Part shown: in pieces, positions 20,785 through 31,034 of the stretch
Numbering within the stretch: position 1 is the stretch's first letter
Layout of the letters: each line of letters opens with the position of its first letter
Origin: Pelosinus fermentans JBW45
GTDB taxonomy: Bacteria; Bacillota; Negativicutes; DSM-13327
DNA: 64,000 bases
Assembly (NCBI RefSeq): GCF_000271665.2
Contig: NZ_CP010978.1
Span: 4,881,001 to 4,945,000 of the forward strand
Direction of reading: 5' to 3'
Notes under the pieces: generated by a model
The model's database searches: none
Told to the model about the DNA's origin: nothing
Seen by the model: the letters and a program-made list of their open reading frames with translations, nothing else
Made by a program: the position numbers and the translations under genes

Positions 20785-21413
20785 ACAAATTCCTCCTTAG
20801 ACAAAAAGTTAGCTTCTTCAGTTTGTAAAAACCGAACTAACGCAATTGCGGTATCACGGCATAGCGATGTTCTGCCATGTGTCAATATATCATCGCAATG
20901 CTGATAGACCCAAGATAAAATGTGCTGCTGGCAAAATTCCTGATATAATGCTGCATAATGATTCGCAGTACTGCTATCATCTGCTTGCAGTCTTTCCCCT
21001 TCCCGGGCCAATAAGTAGCAGATAAATTCAAATTCTAATCCGAGGTGATCATCAGGAAATGCATTTTTATTACTAACTTCAATACCTGCCTGAAGGTAAA
21101 ACTGACGCACGAATAAGGTTTCTTCCTGCATAACCAAGCCCTGGGCATTCCGGTAGGCACTTTCATAGGGGGAAGCAAGTAATTTTCCTGGTCCTACAAA
21201 TAAGCGGTTATAATCAAAAAGAGCTGCTTTATCCAACTGATGATCCTGTTGGAAGGAAAGATTATCGTTTACAGGTATGTATTGTTGAATGGTCGCTGCA
21301 GCCTTTCTTGCTAATTCCCATTCTCCCTGATAGTACTGTTTAAATAATGAATATAGGGAATAGCGTTTGGCTAGATCCGTTATTCGATCAAAGGTGTGGT
21401 TTGGCACTTGCAT
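20781..21413 (-). CDS. TorD/DmsD-family molybdoenzyme chaperone
   Basis: 210 residues, all-helical, with the family block YNRLFVGPGKLLASPYESAY and DDHLGLEFEF. These chaperones bind the Tat signal and apo-enzyme, hold export until the cofactor is inserted, and protect against proteolysis. It sits immediately upstream of its likely client and shares a 4-base overlap with it. Its start overlaps the end of the lipoprotein gene by 26 bases, with AGGCAGGTGG before the ATG. Confidence 0.88.
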   Translation of the reverse strand: MQVPNHTFDRITDLAKRYSLYSLFKQYYQGEWELARKAAATIQQYIPVNDNLSFQQDHQLDKAALFDYNRLFVGPGKLLASPYESAYRNAQGLVMQEETLFVRQFYLQAGIEVSNKNAFPDDHLGLEFEFICYLLAREGERLQADDSSTANHYAALYQEFCQQHILSWVYQHCDDILTHGRTSLCRDTAIALVRFLQTEEANFLSKEEFV

Positions 21414-21708
21414 CCACCTGCCTTTCTGCTGGCAGCGTGTGCGTAACTTGCACCTCAGGCGTCAATGGCTGTCCGGTGCTAGATAGAATCGGAAGCTTCT
21501 GAATGCCATTTTTCTGCTCCTCTTCTGACAATTTCAGGTTCTTCGGCACCGTAGGCTGGGCAACACCTTGATAATTTTGGTTCTGGGTCCCACTGCCCAG
21601 CTGTACGGTCTTGGAAGTTTCAGAGTGAACCATTGCCCCGCAGGCACTGCACAATATAGTGATAGCAACTAAAAAAATACTTACATACAGTCGATTTTTT
21701 CGTAACAA
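21388..21708 (-). CDS. Small putative lipoprotein
   Basis: About 106 residues. A hydrophobic N-terminus (LYVSIFLVAITILCSAC) ends in a lipobox-like CSAC, then a Gln/Thr/Pro-rich soluble part. I do not recognise the family. The likely start is a TTG at 21708 with GGAGG eight bases upstream. The in-frame ATG at 21723 would overlap the RBS. First gene of the Mo-enzyme transcript after the terminator at 21807-21841. It may be a periplasmic accessory of the enzyme. Confidence 0.6.
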   Translation of the reverse strand: MLRKNRLYVSIFLVAITILCSACGAMVHSETSKTVQLGSGTQNQNYQGVAQPTVPKNLKLSEEEQKNGIQKLPILSSTGQPLTPEVQVTHTLPAERQVDASAKPHL

Positions 21709-21806
21709 ACCCTCCACCTCCATTATCTTTTAATCCTAATTTCATTATATACAATAAAGAAGGCGGCATTTTTGTAGATTTCTCTAAATATTTCGATTAT
21801 TATTGT

Positions 21807-21841
21807 AAAAAAAAACAAAACCAACCTCAGAGGTTGGTTTT
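21807..21841 (-). terminator. Terminator overlapping the end of the PucR-type gene
   Basis: AAAACCAACCT (21817-21827), loop CAG, AGGTTGGTTTT (21831-21841), followed on the minus strand by G and nine T. The last codons of the regulator lie within the stem. It separates the regulator from the enzyme operon. Confidence 0.85.
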
Positions 21842-23467
21842 GCGTATTTTAAAAATTTTACAGGCCACAGAAAGATTGATGCGATTCTCCAATTGCTTTA
21901 AGTCTGTTTCTAAGAGTTCTTCAATCTTTTTTAAACGGTACCGTAAGGTATTGGCATGCTGAAACAGCTTTTCTGCTGTCAGGTTTAAATCCCCATTTTG
22001 CTGAAAATAAACATGCAGCGTTTCGATAAAATTAGTATCATTTTTTTCATCATATTCAATAAGCACTGCCAAATATTCTTTATAATAATCATCAAGCTGC
22101 TCCAGGCTCATATGTGATAATAGACGGATGATTCCTAACTCTTCAAAATGAGTGATGTGACCCTTTTCCTGGATAAACCGCCCCAAGTCCAAGGCATGTT
22201 TGGCTTCCTGATAACTTCGGCACAGATCAGCAATCGTGGTATAAAACTTGCCAATACCAATGGAGAACGTAACCTCTGTAATAATCTCCTGCATATAAGC
22301 TTGTAGAGATTTCCCCAGAGACTTCCATTGCTGTTTGGCCGTCTTACCCTCATTCATAATATCTCCAATGATTATCACGATCTGTCCCTGCTGTTCCGTG
22401 ACAATTACTTGTCTGTATTTATGCTGTAAAAAGTCCTCCACGTTCAGTTGTAATTTCCTCAACATTCTGGATTTATTGGTCAGCAAGTGCAAATCATCCG
22501 GTTCCATAATCAAAATTTGCTGTGGTTTACTAAAATCCCAGTTCCAATGCCGGGCGCGTTGTATCAGGCTTTCTTCGGTTACAAAATTATTATAGAGTAG
22601 ATCATACAAAAAGTGATCTTGATATTTCTTTTCCGTATCTTCAATTGTTTTGCGATGAGCGAGCACCTGCAGACTAAAAATTCCTGTTTCCTTGATGCGG
22701 CATACATCCAATGGATTTAGATGGTTAGAAACATCAAAGACCAACAAGTAACCATAGATTTGTCCATCCCGCAACAAGGGATTGACCCAGCAGCTTACAC
22801 TGCCACCATTGGAATTTTCCAGCTTACTCAGGTAGGGTGTTGCAAGAAGCTCACCTGCCTTGCATCGGTAGTGCTGAAGCCGGGCTAATCTAGTTAATTG
22901 TTCCCGTTCTATGTGGTCTAACAGTTTCTCATCTGTACTGCAGCTTATGATATGAAATGCCGGATTCACCAATACAACGGGATTTTGCAAATAGACAGCT
23001 AATTTAGTAAGCATAGGCGGCAAGTCTGTCCCGATAGCAGTCAACTGATTCAGGTTGCTATACTCTGCAAAATGGATCAACCGCTTCCCTTTGTTTAATG
23101 TAATCACTAATTCTAAGGCGAAAACAAATTCCTGCTCCTCAAGTGACTTTCCACTAGCCAGCAAGGGCATCTGCCGCTCCTCAGCTATAGCTGTCAGGCA
23201 TGGAAGCAGTACTGTATCTGGCCCAATGAATAAAATCGCCGCTGCCCCAGAATGAAGATAGGTCCGCAATGTCGCTTCCGTATCCTGCACCTGACTCTCC
23301 TGACGAATGATAACCAAGGAATTAGTAAGGTCGCTGGCAGCTAACTGAGGAACTGCCGTGACCACTTGAGAAATTTGATTTTCCCGCCCAGCCCAGCCGC
23401 CAATGATGGTCGACTGCCGAAGGGGATCAAGTACCATCAATTCTTGTACAGTACAAAAGGGAGGCAT
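21827..23467 (-). CDS. PucR-family transcriptional regulator
   Basis: 546 residues. The N-terminal PucR domain (about 1-120, TVQELMVLDPLRQSTIIGG) is followed by a central GGDEF-like region and the C-terminal helix-turn-helix typical of the family (YFQQNGDLNLTAEKLFQHANTLRYRLKKIEELL). Members are ligand-responsive activators, often of purine or amino-acid catabolism. Use next to a molybdoreductase is unusual. It lies 10 bp after an Fe-S gene and upstream of the Mo-enzyme operon, which it likely controls. That operon has a TATAAT box but no good -35, in line with activation. Confidence 0.83.
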   Translation of the reverse strand: MPPFCTVQELMVLDPLRQSTIIGGWAGRENQISQVVTAVPQLAASDLTNSLVIIRQESQVQDTEATLRTYLHSGAAAILFIGPDTVLLPCLTAIAEERQMPLLASGKSLEEQEFVFALELVITLNKGKRLIHFAEYSNLNQLTAIGTDLPPMLTKLAVYLQNPVVLVNPAFHIISCSTDEKLLDHIEREQLTRLARLQHYRCKAGELLATPYLSKLENSNGGSVSCWVNPLLRDGQIYGYLLVFDVSNHLNPLDVCRIKETGIFSLQVLAHRKTIEDTEKKYQDHFLYDLLYNNFVTEESLIQRARHWNWDFSKPQQILIMEPDDLHLLTNKSRMLRKLQLNVEDFLQHKYRQVIVTEQQGQIVIIIGDIMNEGKTAKQQWKSLGKSLQAYMQEIITEVTFSIGIGKFYTTIADLCRSYQEAKHALDLGRFIQEKGHITHFEELGIIRLLSHMSLEQLDDYYKEYLAVLIEYDEKNDTNFIETLHVYFQQNGDLNLTAEKLFQHANTLRYRLKKIEELLETDLKQLENRINLSVACKIFKIRKTNL

Positions 23468-23477
23468 CTTATTTCAC

Positions 23478-24029
23478 CTAACCTTTCCGCCAAAAACATT
23501 GAGGCGCCCTTGGCAAAATAACCCGTATCGAAGGTTTGGTAAACTGTGTAATCGAAAAGTTTGGTAATGCTTCCTGCGCATACACAGGTATAGGCTGCAT
23601 GATATCGATGACTTGCAGTGCACCTACAATACAGGATGCTACACAGGTTGGTTCCAGCCCTTGATCTAGCTGTTCGAAACAAAAGTCACATTTACTTATC
23701 TTTTTTGTCCGTGGATTCACTTTAGGCGCTTGAAAGGGACATGCACCAATGCAACGTTGGCAGCCATTGCAGCGCTGAGAATTATAGAGTACTACACCAT
23801 CTCGCCGCTTATAAAAACATTTTTCTTTACACACCCGGATGCATTCCGGATTTATACAATGATTACAGGCTAAGGACAAAAAACCCAGCACTTGATTTTC
23901 TTTATTAATGTTCATTATGCGACGATATTGCAAATGATCCAGTTGATGTTTGTTGCTGCAGGCTACTTCGCACCCCCTGCAGCCAACACACTTACCTAGG
24001 TCTACAAGAAATCCCAGCTGTTTCTGCAA
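23478..24029 (-). CDS. Second DmsB-like four-cluster ferredoxin protein
   Basis: About 183 residues with four cysteine groups: CVGCRGCEVAC, CNHCINPECIRVC, CNGCQRCIGAC and CDFC...CVASC. It is a paralogue of the subunit at 18012-18572. The TTG at 24029 (MQKQLGFLVDLGKC) follows GGGGAGGTG at the right spacing. The upstream in-frame ATG at 24095 would add an unrelated stretch. It may pair with the cytoplasmic catalytic paralogue (15062-17107) or serve as an alternative electron carrier. It heads the cluster together with the PucR gene. Confidence 0.83.
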   Translation of the reverse strand: MQKQLGFLVDLGKCVGCRGCEVACSNKHQLDHLQYRRIMNINKENQVLGFLSLACNHCINPECIRVCKEKCFYKRRDGVVLYNSQRCNGCQRCIGACPFQAPKVNPRTKKISKCDFCFEQLDQGLEPTCVASCIVGALQVIDIMQPIPVYAQEALPNFSITQFTKPSIRVILPRAPQCFWRKG

Positions 24030-24180
24030 AAGAGCACCTCCCCTATAAGATGCAGCTGCACGATTACTTCTCTTACTATTTCCACCTAAATGCAATAAAT
24101 CCTTTGGGTAAAAATCGAGAACAGTTTTATTGCAGAATTCTATCTTTTTTTCAAATAGCCCATTACCGAAACCCCTGCTT

Positions 24181-24216
24181 AAAAAACCAAACGGCGTTAC
24201 CTCAAAGTAACGCCGT
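24181..24216 (-). terminator. Terminator of the PepSY gene
   Basis: Perfect 10-bp arms ACGGCGTTAC (24191-24200) and GTAACGCCGT (24207-24216), with TTTGGTTTTTT after the stem on the minus strand. Confidence 0.85.
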
Positions 24217-24237
24217 AATACATAAAATATTTAATTG

Positions 24238-24713
24238 CTAATATTTGATATCTCTTTCCAGGATGACACCAGTCTCCGGATTAATCTCCATTTCGCCACG
24301 AATCGGACCATTTGCAAATTTAACTTCATATTTCCGATATCCATCATCCGATTCCAGTTTTACCTGACCAATTTGTGAGCCGGGAAACTCACTCAGTACG
24401 ATTGCTGTAACATCACTCTCACTTAGCTTTACGGTTAAGCCCCCCGCTCACCTCTTAGTTTAGTTTTTACTTCTGCTACCATTGCAGTATTTTTATTAAT
24501 ATCGATTTGATATTTGCTATTGGTTTCGTGAACCAGAAATTCAACTTCATATTCATCGATCTCATCTTTTGTTGATAGATAAACCGCTCCTTTTGGCACC
24601 CATTGCCTTGCAATTTCACGCGCTCCAGCTTCATCCAACGCTGCAATCGCTGTCGCTGAAACAAACATTGTGGCTGCTATCACTAAGAGCCCCCGCATTA
24701 TCTTTTCCCGCAT
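24238..24713 (-). pseudogene. Secreted PepSY-domain protein, frameshifted at a G6 tract
   Basis: The first frame (24713-24435) encodes a signal peptide (MRGLLVIAATMFVSATAIA) and one PepSY domain. At a run of six G (minus strand, near 24431-24436) it runs into a stop. One extra G would join it to a second PepSY repeat (LSESDVTAIVLSEFPGSQIG ... GEMEINPETGVILERDIKY) that ends at 24238, giving about 158 residues. PepSY proteins modulate proteases or sensor kinases outside the membrane. It is divergent from a two-component system, a common pairing. The break may be real, phase-variable or a sequencing error. Confidence 0.75.
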
Positions 24714-24873
24714 TTTCCATCATCCTCTCTTGCTTGATTAGCAGTAAATCTGCTGTTTGTCATTATCTTAGCAGACGGAGATTAAACCAAGATTAAAACC
24801 GAAGTTTCCATAATTCTTCCAGAAAAAATATGATATAATGCAAACAAAGAACTAAAAAGGGAGGAGCAGACCG

Positions 24874-25548
24874 ATGCGGGTATTAATTGTGGAAGATGAG
24901 AAAGATTTGCGGATATTGCTAAAAAAGCGATTAACGCAATCTGGCTATGGCGTAGATACTGCGGGAGATGGACTGGAGGCCAGCTATTATTTGGAAACAA
25001 CAACATATGATGTTGTAATTCTGGATTGGATGCTGCCCAAACTGGACGGAATTTCCCTGCTAAAAAAGCTTCGCCGGCAAAAAGAAAGTCCGCCAGTTCT
25101 TTTATTGACCGCTAAAGACAGCATTGAGAACCGGGTTGAAGGACTGGATGCCGGTGCCGACGATTATCTGATAAAACCCTTTGCTTTTGAAGAACTGCTG
25201 GCAAGGCTGCGTGTACTAGTACGCCGGCAGACAGATATTCAATGTGATACTATCTCGGTTGCTGATCTAATTGTAAATTTCAGTACCCGCAAAGTAATCA
25301 GAGGTGGAAAACAAATCATTTTATCCGGCAGGGAATTCGCCATTCTGGAGTATATGCTTCACAACAAAGGTATCATTCTATCCCGGGATAAAATCGAGCA
25401 ACACATCTGGAGCTACGATTTCGAAGGTGCTTCCAATGTGGTCAATGTATATATTCGTTATTTGCGTCAAAAGATTGATGACGGCTTTGAGCAGAAGTTA
25501 ATTCATACCGTACGCGGATCGGGTTATGTTCTGCAGGAGAACTTATGA
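24874..25548 (+). CDS. OmpR-family response regulator
   Basis: 224 residues. The receiver domain has D51 in VVILDWMLP as phosphoacceptor and K101 in LIKPF. The C-terminal winged helix shows LSGREFAILEYML and ending HTVRGSGYVL. It is paired with the histidine kinase that starts within its stop codon (ATGA overlap). GGGAGGAG precedes the ATG. Likely target: the divergent PepSY gene and envelope functions, by analogy with PepSY-linked systems. Confidence 0.93.
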   Translation: MRVLIVEDEKDLRILLKKRLTQSGYGVDTAGDGLEASYYLETTTYDVVILDWMLPKLDGISLLKKLRRQKESPPVLLLTAKDSIENRVEGLDAGADDYLIKPFAFEELLARLRVLVRRQTDIQCDTISVADLIVNFSTRKVIRGGKQIILSGREFAILEYMLHNKGIILSRDKIEQHIWSYDFEGASNVVNVYIRYLRQKIDDGFEQKLIHTVRGSGYVLQENL

Positions 25549-26936
25549 AACCACTGTCAATTAAAACTAAAATCACTGTTTGGTATACGGGGCTGATTGT
25601 TTTAATTCTCTGCATTATCTTAGGCATTCTCGCATTTAGCACCGATAGAATTCTGGTTTTTGAATTGCAGCGTGAGCTAGAGGATGAAGTCTATGATATC
25701 GTTGAAGACATTCAGTATGTAAATGGAACCTTCGACTTCCATAAATTAAAATATTTTGATGACGGTATCAGCATCTCTATTTATAACAGGGAGCAAGTTC
25801 TAATTAAAGGATTATTACCGTCTGGATTTTCTTCATCTGTGCCATTGCACAACAACCAGATCCAAACCATTCAATCAGGTGAAGTCCATTGGCTGGTCTA
25901 TGACCTTTACGTCAGTACCAACTGGCCGGAAGCATTATGGATCCGGGGAATCGTCTCCCTTAATGCAAGTTATGAGACTCGCACTTATATTTTATTAATT
26001 TGCGTAATTCTATTTCCGTTTCTAGCCCTATTAGCTGCTTTTGGCGGTTGGCTGATTACCCAAAAAGCATTTCAGCCAGTCAGCCTGATCAGAAAAACGG
26101 CAGCAGATATTGAGAATAGCGGCGACCTGTCCAAGCGCATCCAGCTAAGCGGCAGCAAAGACGAAATTGATGACCTAGCACAAACCTTTGACCATATGCT
26201 AGATCAGTTAGAGCTCTCTTTTCAAAAAGAACGTCAGTTTACCTCTGATGCTTCCCACGAACTCAGAACACCACTTTCTGTTATCCTGGCCCACACGGAA
26301 TATGGCCTGACCCAGAGAGACAACCCCGCCGAAACAGCCGACGTCCTGCAGGTGATTCAACAGCAAGCAAAAAAAATGATGGCTTTAGTATCTTCTTTAC
26401 TGTTACTCGCCCGTACAGACCATCAATCGGCACAGCTTGATTTTGAGACCGTCAACCTGAGTGAAATAGCCAATATGGTCATCGATGAACTCATGATAAC
26501 TGCTCAATCAAAGAATATCACCATCCATACCGCAATTGACGACAACCTTATAATTCTTGCCGACCAAACGTCGATCATGCGTCTATTATTAAATTTATTA
26601 CAAAATGCCATACGTTACGGGCGGCAAAATGGCTGGATTAAAGTTGAGCTCCACCAGCTCAAAGAAGACGTGCTCGGCAGCATTGAAGATAATGGCATTG
26701 GCATTGCCTCTGATGACCTGCCTCAAATTTGGAACAGGTTCTATCAGGTTGATCCCTCCCGAAAAAGCGTGGAAGATACCAGTGCAGGGCTCGGCCTTTC
26801 TATCGTTAAATGGATTATCGAAATTCATGACGGCCAAATTTCTGTGGAAAGCCTTCCGGGGCAGGGTACACTATTTCGCTTCTCACTGCCTAACCGGCCC
26901 AGACATTACACAAACAAGACTTTAAAACGCACTTAA
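25545..26936 (+). CDS. Membrane sensor histidine kinase
   Basis: 463 residues: TM1 (about 12-32), an extracytoplasmic loop (about 33-145), TM2 (about 147-171), HAMP (about 172-225), HisKA with phospho-His238 in ASHELRTPLSVI, and a HATPase domain (NLLQNAIRYG, DNGIGI, GLGLSIV). It phosphorylates the regulator encoded just upstream. The ligand is unknown. The divergent PepSY gene may encode a partner that senses envelope state or metals. Confidence 0.93.
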   Translation: MKPLSIKTKITVWYTGLIVLILCIILGILAFSTDRILVFELQRELEDEVYDIVEDIQYVNGTFDFHKLKYFDDGISISIYNREQVLIKGLLPSGFSSSVPLHNNQIQTIQSGEVHWLVYDLYVSTNWPEALWIRGIVSLNASYETRTYILLICVILFPFLALLAAFGGWLITQKAFQPVSLIRKTAADIENSGDLSKRIQLSGSKDEIDDLAQTFDHMLDQLELSFQKERQFTSDASHELRTPLSVILAHTEYGLTQRDNPAETADVLQVIQQQAKKMMALVSSLLLLARTDHQSAQLDFETVNLSEIANMVIDELMITAQSKNITIHTAIDDNLIILADQTSIMRLLLNLLQNAIRYGRQNGWIKVELHQLKEDVLGSIEDNGIGIASDDLPQIWNRFYQVDPSRKSVEDTSAGLGLSIVKWIIEIHDGQISVESLPGQGTLFRFSLPNRPRHYTNKTLKRT

Positions 26937-26958
26937 TATTTGTCCACTTTACATGAAC

Positions 26959-26996
26959 AGCAGCTTGCCGCCTATTTCAGGTGGCAAGCTGCTCCG
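26959..26996 (+). terminator. Terminator after the two-component system
   Basis: AGCAGCTTGCC (26959-26969) and GGCAAGCTGCT (26983-26993). The tail is weak on the plus strand. Confidence 0.6.
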
Positions 26997-27003
26997 CTGC
27001 TTT

Positions 27004-27282
27004 TCACATGCTCTGCCGTCTCCTGGGTTTGATTCCTTGCTCTAACAATTCCTTATCTAATCTTGCATAGGTAATGTCTCTATATTCTTCGAATGAAATT
27101 TCGTGAACTATTTCAGTGATTTTTCCAACCAGCGAAAGATGATATATCGCATCTTCTTTTTGCTTCTTGACTATCACATACTCATTCCCATCCAAATCTG
27201 TAATCAATTTAAGTGTAATGTCGGCGCTCTCTGTTTCCTCACCCATAATCGTGTCTTTCGTTGTTCTATAGGTTCTGTACAT
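27004..27282 (-). CDS. Hypothetical protein, DUF1292-like pattern
   Basis: 92 residues, soluble and acidic in the middle. The segment ITLKLITDLDGNEYVIVKKQ resembles the start of DUF1292 proteins (I-x-L-x-D-x-D-G-N-E), but the rest diverges, so the family is uncertain. GAGGATAGTGTAA precedes the ATG at 27282; an internal ATG at 27246 is possible. It is convergent with the kinase gene and has no functional context. Confidence 0.5.
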   Translation of the reverse strand: MYRTYRTTKDTIMGEETESADITLKLITDLDGNEYVIVKKQKEDAIYHLSLVGKITEIVHEISFEEYRDITYARLDKELLEQGIKPRRRQSM

Positions 27283-27630
27283 TTACACTATCCTCATTTT
27301 CCCAGGAATCGGGTTGAATATCTCTCCTTCGTTGTGGCGAGGAGGAGTCCCCGCCACGTGCTGGTGCGGTGCTTTTGCCCCAACTGTATACTTTTTTCTT
27401 ACCTTGGATTGCTACCAATTTATATCCCCCCATCTTCATCCTGTAGGAGGTTTCTTCTATCCCCAGTTCAGGATAGAAGAAACCAACATACAGTTTGTTT
27501 CAGGGGAAATTAAAAAAACGCATATGCGAGGTCTTTTCAACCTACACATGCGCTTTGCTTCGTCTTGACTGCGCGCAGACGCTAAGCCTCTGCCAAAACT
27601 TCAATTGTATTATGCCGAATGTACCATCCC
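27283..27630. other. Intergenic region with a 14-bp inverted repeat
   Basis: No convincing gene. GGTTTCTTCTATCC (27449-27462) and its exact complement (27471-27484) form a hairpin with 8-base loop. The rest shows nothing recognised until the promoter at 27631. Confidence 0.5.
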
Positions 27631-27659
27631 TTGTTTTCAAGGGAAAATCACGGTATAAT
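27631..27659 (+). promoter_or_regulatory. Promoter of the small RNA candidate
   Basis: TTGTTT (27631-27636), 17-bp spacer, TATAAT (27654-27659). Confidence 0.65.
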
Positions 27660-27665
27660 AAATTG

Positions 27666-27759
27666 TCGTCGTAGACAGCTAGCTGTTACGTGTAGGTGCT
27701 TGGACACCTGCTCGTGCCTGGGAGTGCTTGCTACACTCTCAGGACACGGCGACTTTTTT
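27666..27759 (+). ncRNA. Free-standing ~95-nt structured RNA candidate
   Basis: The segment can fold as an 8-bp closing stem (GUCGUCGU at the 5' end with ACGGCGAC at the 3' end) around three hairpins. These are GACAG-CUAG-CUGUU, AGGUG-CUUGGA-CACCU and CCUGGGAGUG-loop-CACUCUCAGG. Six T follow the closing stem directly, so it also serves as the terminator. A consensus promoter lies at the right distance. No ORF with an RBS is present. I do not recognise a known RNA class. Confidence 0.6.
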
Positions 27760-27864
27760 AATTTCCACCTATTCCTAATTATATTACTTTTTTTAGGGAT
27801 TGCAAGCAAAAGCAAAGTGAAAAATGAGTTCTTTTGAAAATGACAGGGATGAAAAGACGAAAAC

Positions 27865-27902
27865 AAAAGACGGCAACCGGCAGTAGCCGGGAGTCGTCTT
27901 TT
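27865..27902. terminator. Bidirectional terminator
   Basis: AAAAGACG and CGTCTTTT arms with an inner CCGG/CCGG stem. It ends the MocR gene on the minus strand and has a T tail on both strands. Confidence 0.7.
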
Positions 27903-27944
27903 ATTGCGCCTTTTTCAGTGGTTCCGAACCGTTCTGCGTTAGTC

Positions 27945-29291
27945 TTAACGGCGCTTCAATTCTTCGTAGATTATCTCAAAACCCTTGTTAATAGCAGCTT
28001 TATTGGTACGCGCAATGCTCAGTCGGATTCCTTTTTCACGCCAAGAGTTATCGATGTAAAAAGAGTAATTACTTCCGCCAGCGATGAGAATATGACGCTT
28101 TTTTAGATTCTCAATAAACCGATTCTCATTCATATAATCTGGCAGCTTCAAATAAGAATAATAGCCCGTTTTGCCACCGATACATTCTATATTATAGGCA
28201 GCCAAGTTACGAAAATTGTTATCCAGACATTTCAATCTCTCGGAGAGCTCTTTTTTTATTGATTGGACATGTTTTTTTAGTATATTACTGCGAATATAAA
28301 TTTCTAACGTGGCTTGTGATATCAAAGAAGCTGAAAAATAGGAATAATAATAGGAGAAACGTGTATGTTCTGTAAAAATATTTAAAAGATCAGTGGGAAT
28401 AACTACAATTCCCACTCGAATCCAGGGGAGTATTTTAGAAAAATTTTTCAAGTAGATGTGATGATGATGGTCACCATACGCATAGATGGGATCGTATTTG
28501 GGATCGAAAGAGATATCTCCGAAATAGTCATCCTCCACAATATATACATCATATCGAGCGGCTAGTTCGGCAATGGCCTTTCGTTGTGTTTTTGGATAGG
28601 TTGTACCTAATGGATTGTGGTTACGAGGAACAGTATAAAAAAATTTGATGGGTTCTTTTTTGAAAAGTTCCTCCAATCGATTTAGATCAATTCCTTGCTT
28701 GTCTCTGCGAATTCCAAGCACCTGGGCACCAGAAAATTTCAGAAAGTCGATAAAGTATTTATAGGTTGGCTGTTCGATCAAGATCGCATTCTTACCATTA
28801 GGAAAAGGCATTTGTGCCAAAATACTGAGTGCTGGTTGAATACCTAAATTAATAAAGACGTTATTCATCGGAGTAAATACTTGAAAATCAGCTAAGTACT
28901 TGACGGATAATTTTCGTAATGATTCTACACCATAGACAGTATGTGATAAGGATAGATCCTGGTATATATCCGTAGCTCTATTCAAGCAATGGTTAAGGTC
29001 AGGTATATACATATCACGCATTAATAAATTACCTGTAGAGAAGTCTACGACCGCAGTATCAATGTTTTCAGTTTTAATGACATTCTCCACAATATAATAA
29101 CCGCTTTGCGGTAGAGAATAGATGAGATGCTTATTTTTCAGTGTTTCATATGCCTTAATAACAGTACCTTGTGAGCAGCTGTATTTTTCAGACAAGTCTC
29201 TGACAGAGGGGAGTTTTTTATGGAGTTGATAGTCCCCGACCTGGATACTCTTTTCAATATCCATGGCTATTCGTACATAGATCGTATTCAT
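27945..29291 (-). CDS. MocR-type regulator (GntR helix-turn-helix plus aminotransferase-like domain)
   Basis: 448 residues. The N-terminal GntR winged helix (LPSVRDLSEKYSCSQGTVIKAYETLK) is joined to a fold-type I aminotransferase domain (about 90-445). The latter includes VPRNHNPLGTTYPKTQR, EDDYFGD and the PLP-lysine region LKNFSKILPWIRVG. MocR proteins bind PLP or an amino-acid adduct and usually control a divergent gene. Here that is the GH1 gene at 29499, an uncommon partner, so the true target may be elsewhere. Confidence 0.87.
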   Translation of the reverse strand: MNTIYVRIAMDIEKSIQVGDYQLHKKLPSVRDLSEKYSCSQGTVIKAYETLKNKHLIYSLPQSGYYIVENVIKTENIDTAVVDFSTGNLLMRDMYIPDLNHCLNRATDIYQDLSLSHTVYGVESLRKLSVKYLADFQVFTPMNNVFINLGIQPALSILAQMPFPNGKNAILIEQPTYKYFIDFLKFSGAQVLGIRRDKQGIDLNRLEELFKKEPIKFFYTVPRNHNPLGTTYPKTQRKAIAELAARYDVYIVEDDYFGDISFDPKYDPIYAYGDHHHHIYLKNFSKILPWIRVGIVVIPTDLLNIFTEHTRFSYYYSYFSASLISQATLEIYIRSNILKKHVQSIKKELSERLKCLDNNFRNLAAYNIECIGGKTGYYSYLKLPDYMNENRFIENLKKRHILIAGGSNYSFYIDNSWREKGIRLSIARTNKAAINKGFEIIYEELKRR

Positions 29292-29435
29292 ACTAACACC
29301 CTTTCCAACTGTACTAATGCAGTTCTATTTTATCACAATTGCATTGCTCTTTCGTATGAATATATAATGAATTATGCAAAGAAGAAAAGTTCGCATGGTG
29401 AAGAGAGTGAAATGAAATTTTGCTCCGAGGAATGA

Positions 29436-30908
<1,473 letters not shown>

Positions 30909-30979
30909 TCAGGCTAATTGCCAAGGCTCTGCCAAACAGCTATTTAGTGGTGTTTGATACTGCTGGGCGCACTAAACCA

Positions 30980-31015
30980 AAGCACTATTTGTCAGTAAAA
31001 TGACAAATAGTGCTT
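30980..31015 (+). terminator. Terminator after the GH1 gene
   Basis: Perfect 15-bp arms AAGCACTATTTGTCA (30980-30994) and TGACAAATAGTGCTT (31001-31015), 6-base loop, between convergent genes. Confidence 0.85.
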
Positions 31016-31034
31016 ATTTATACTTAATAGAAAT

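Noticed and set aside
27666-27759. tRNA, because of the cloverleaf-like outline
   Set aside because: No T-arm or D-arm consensus, no anticodon geometry, and the closing stem is followed by a terminator tail.
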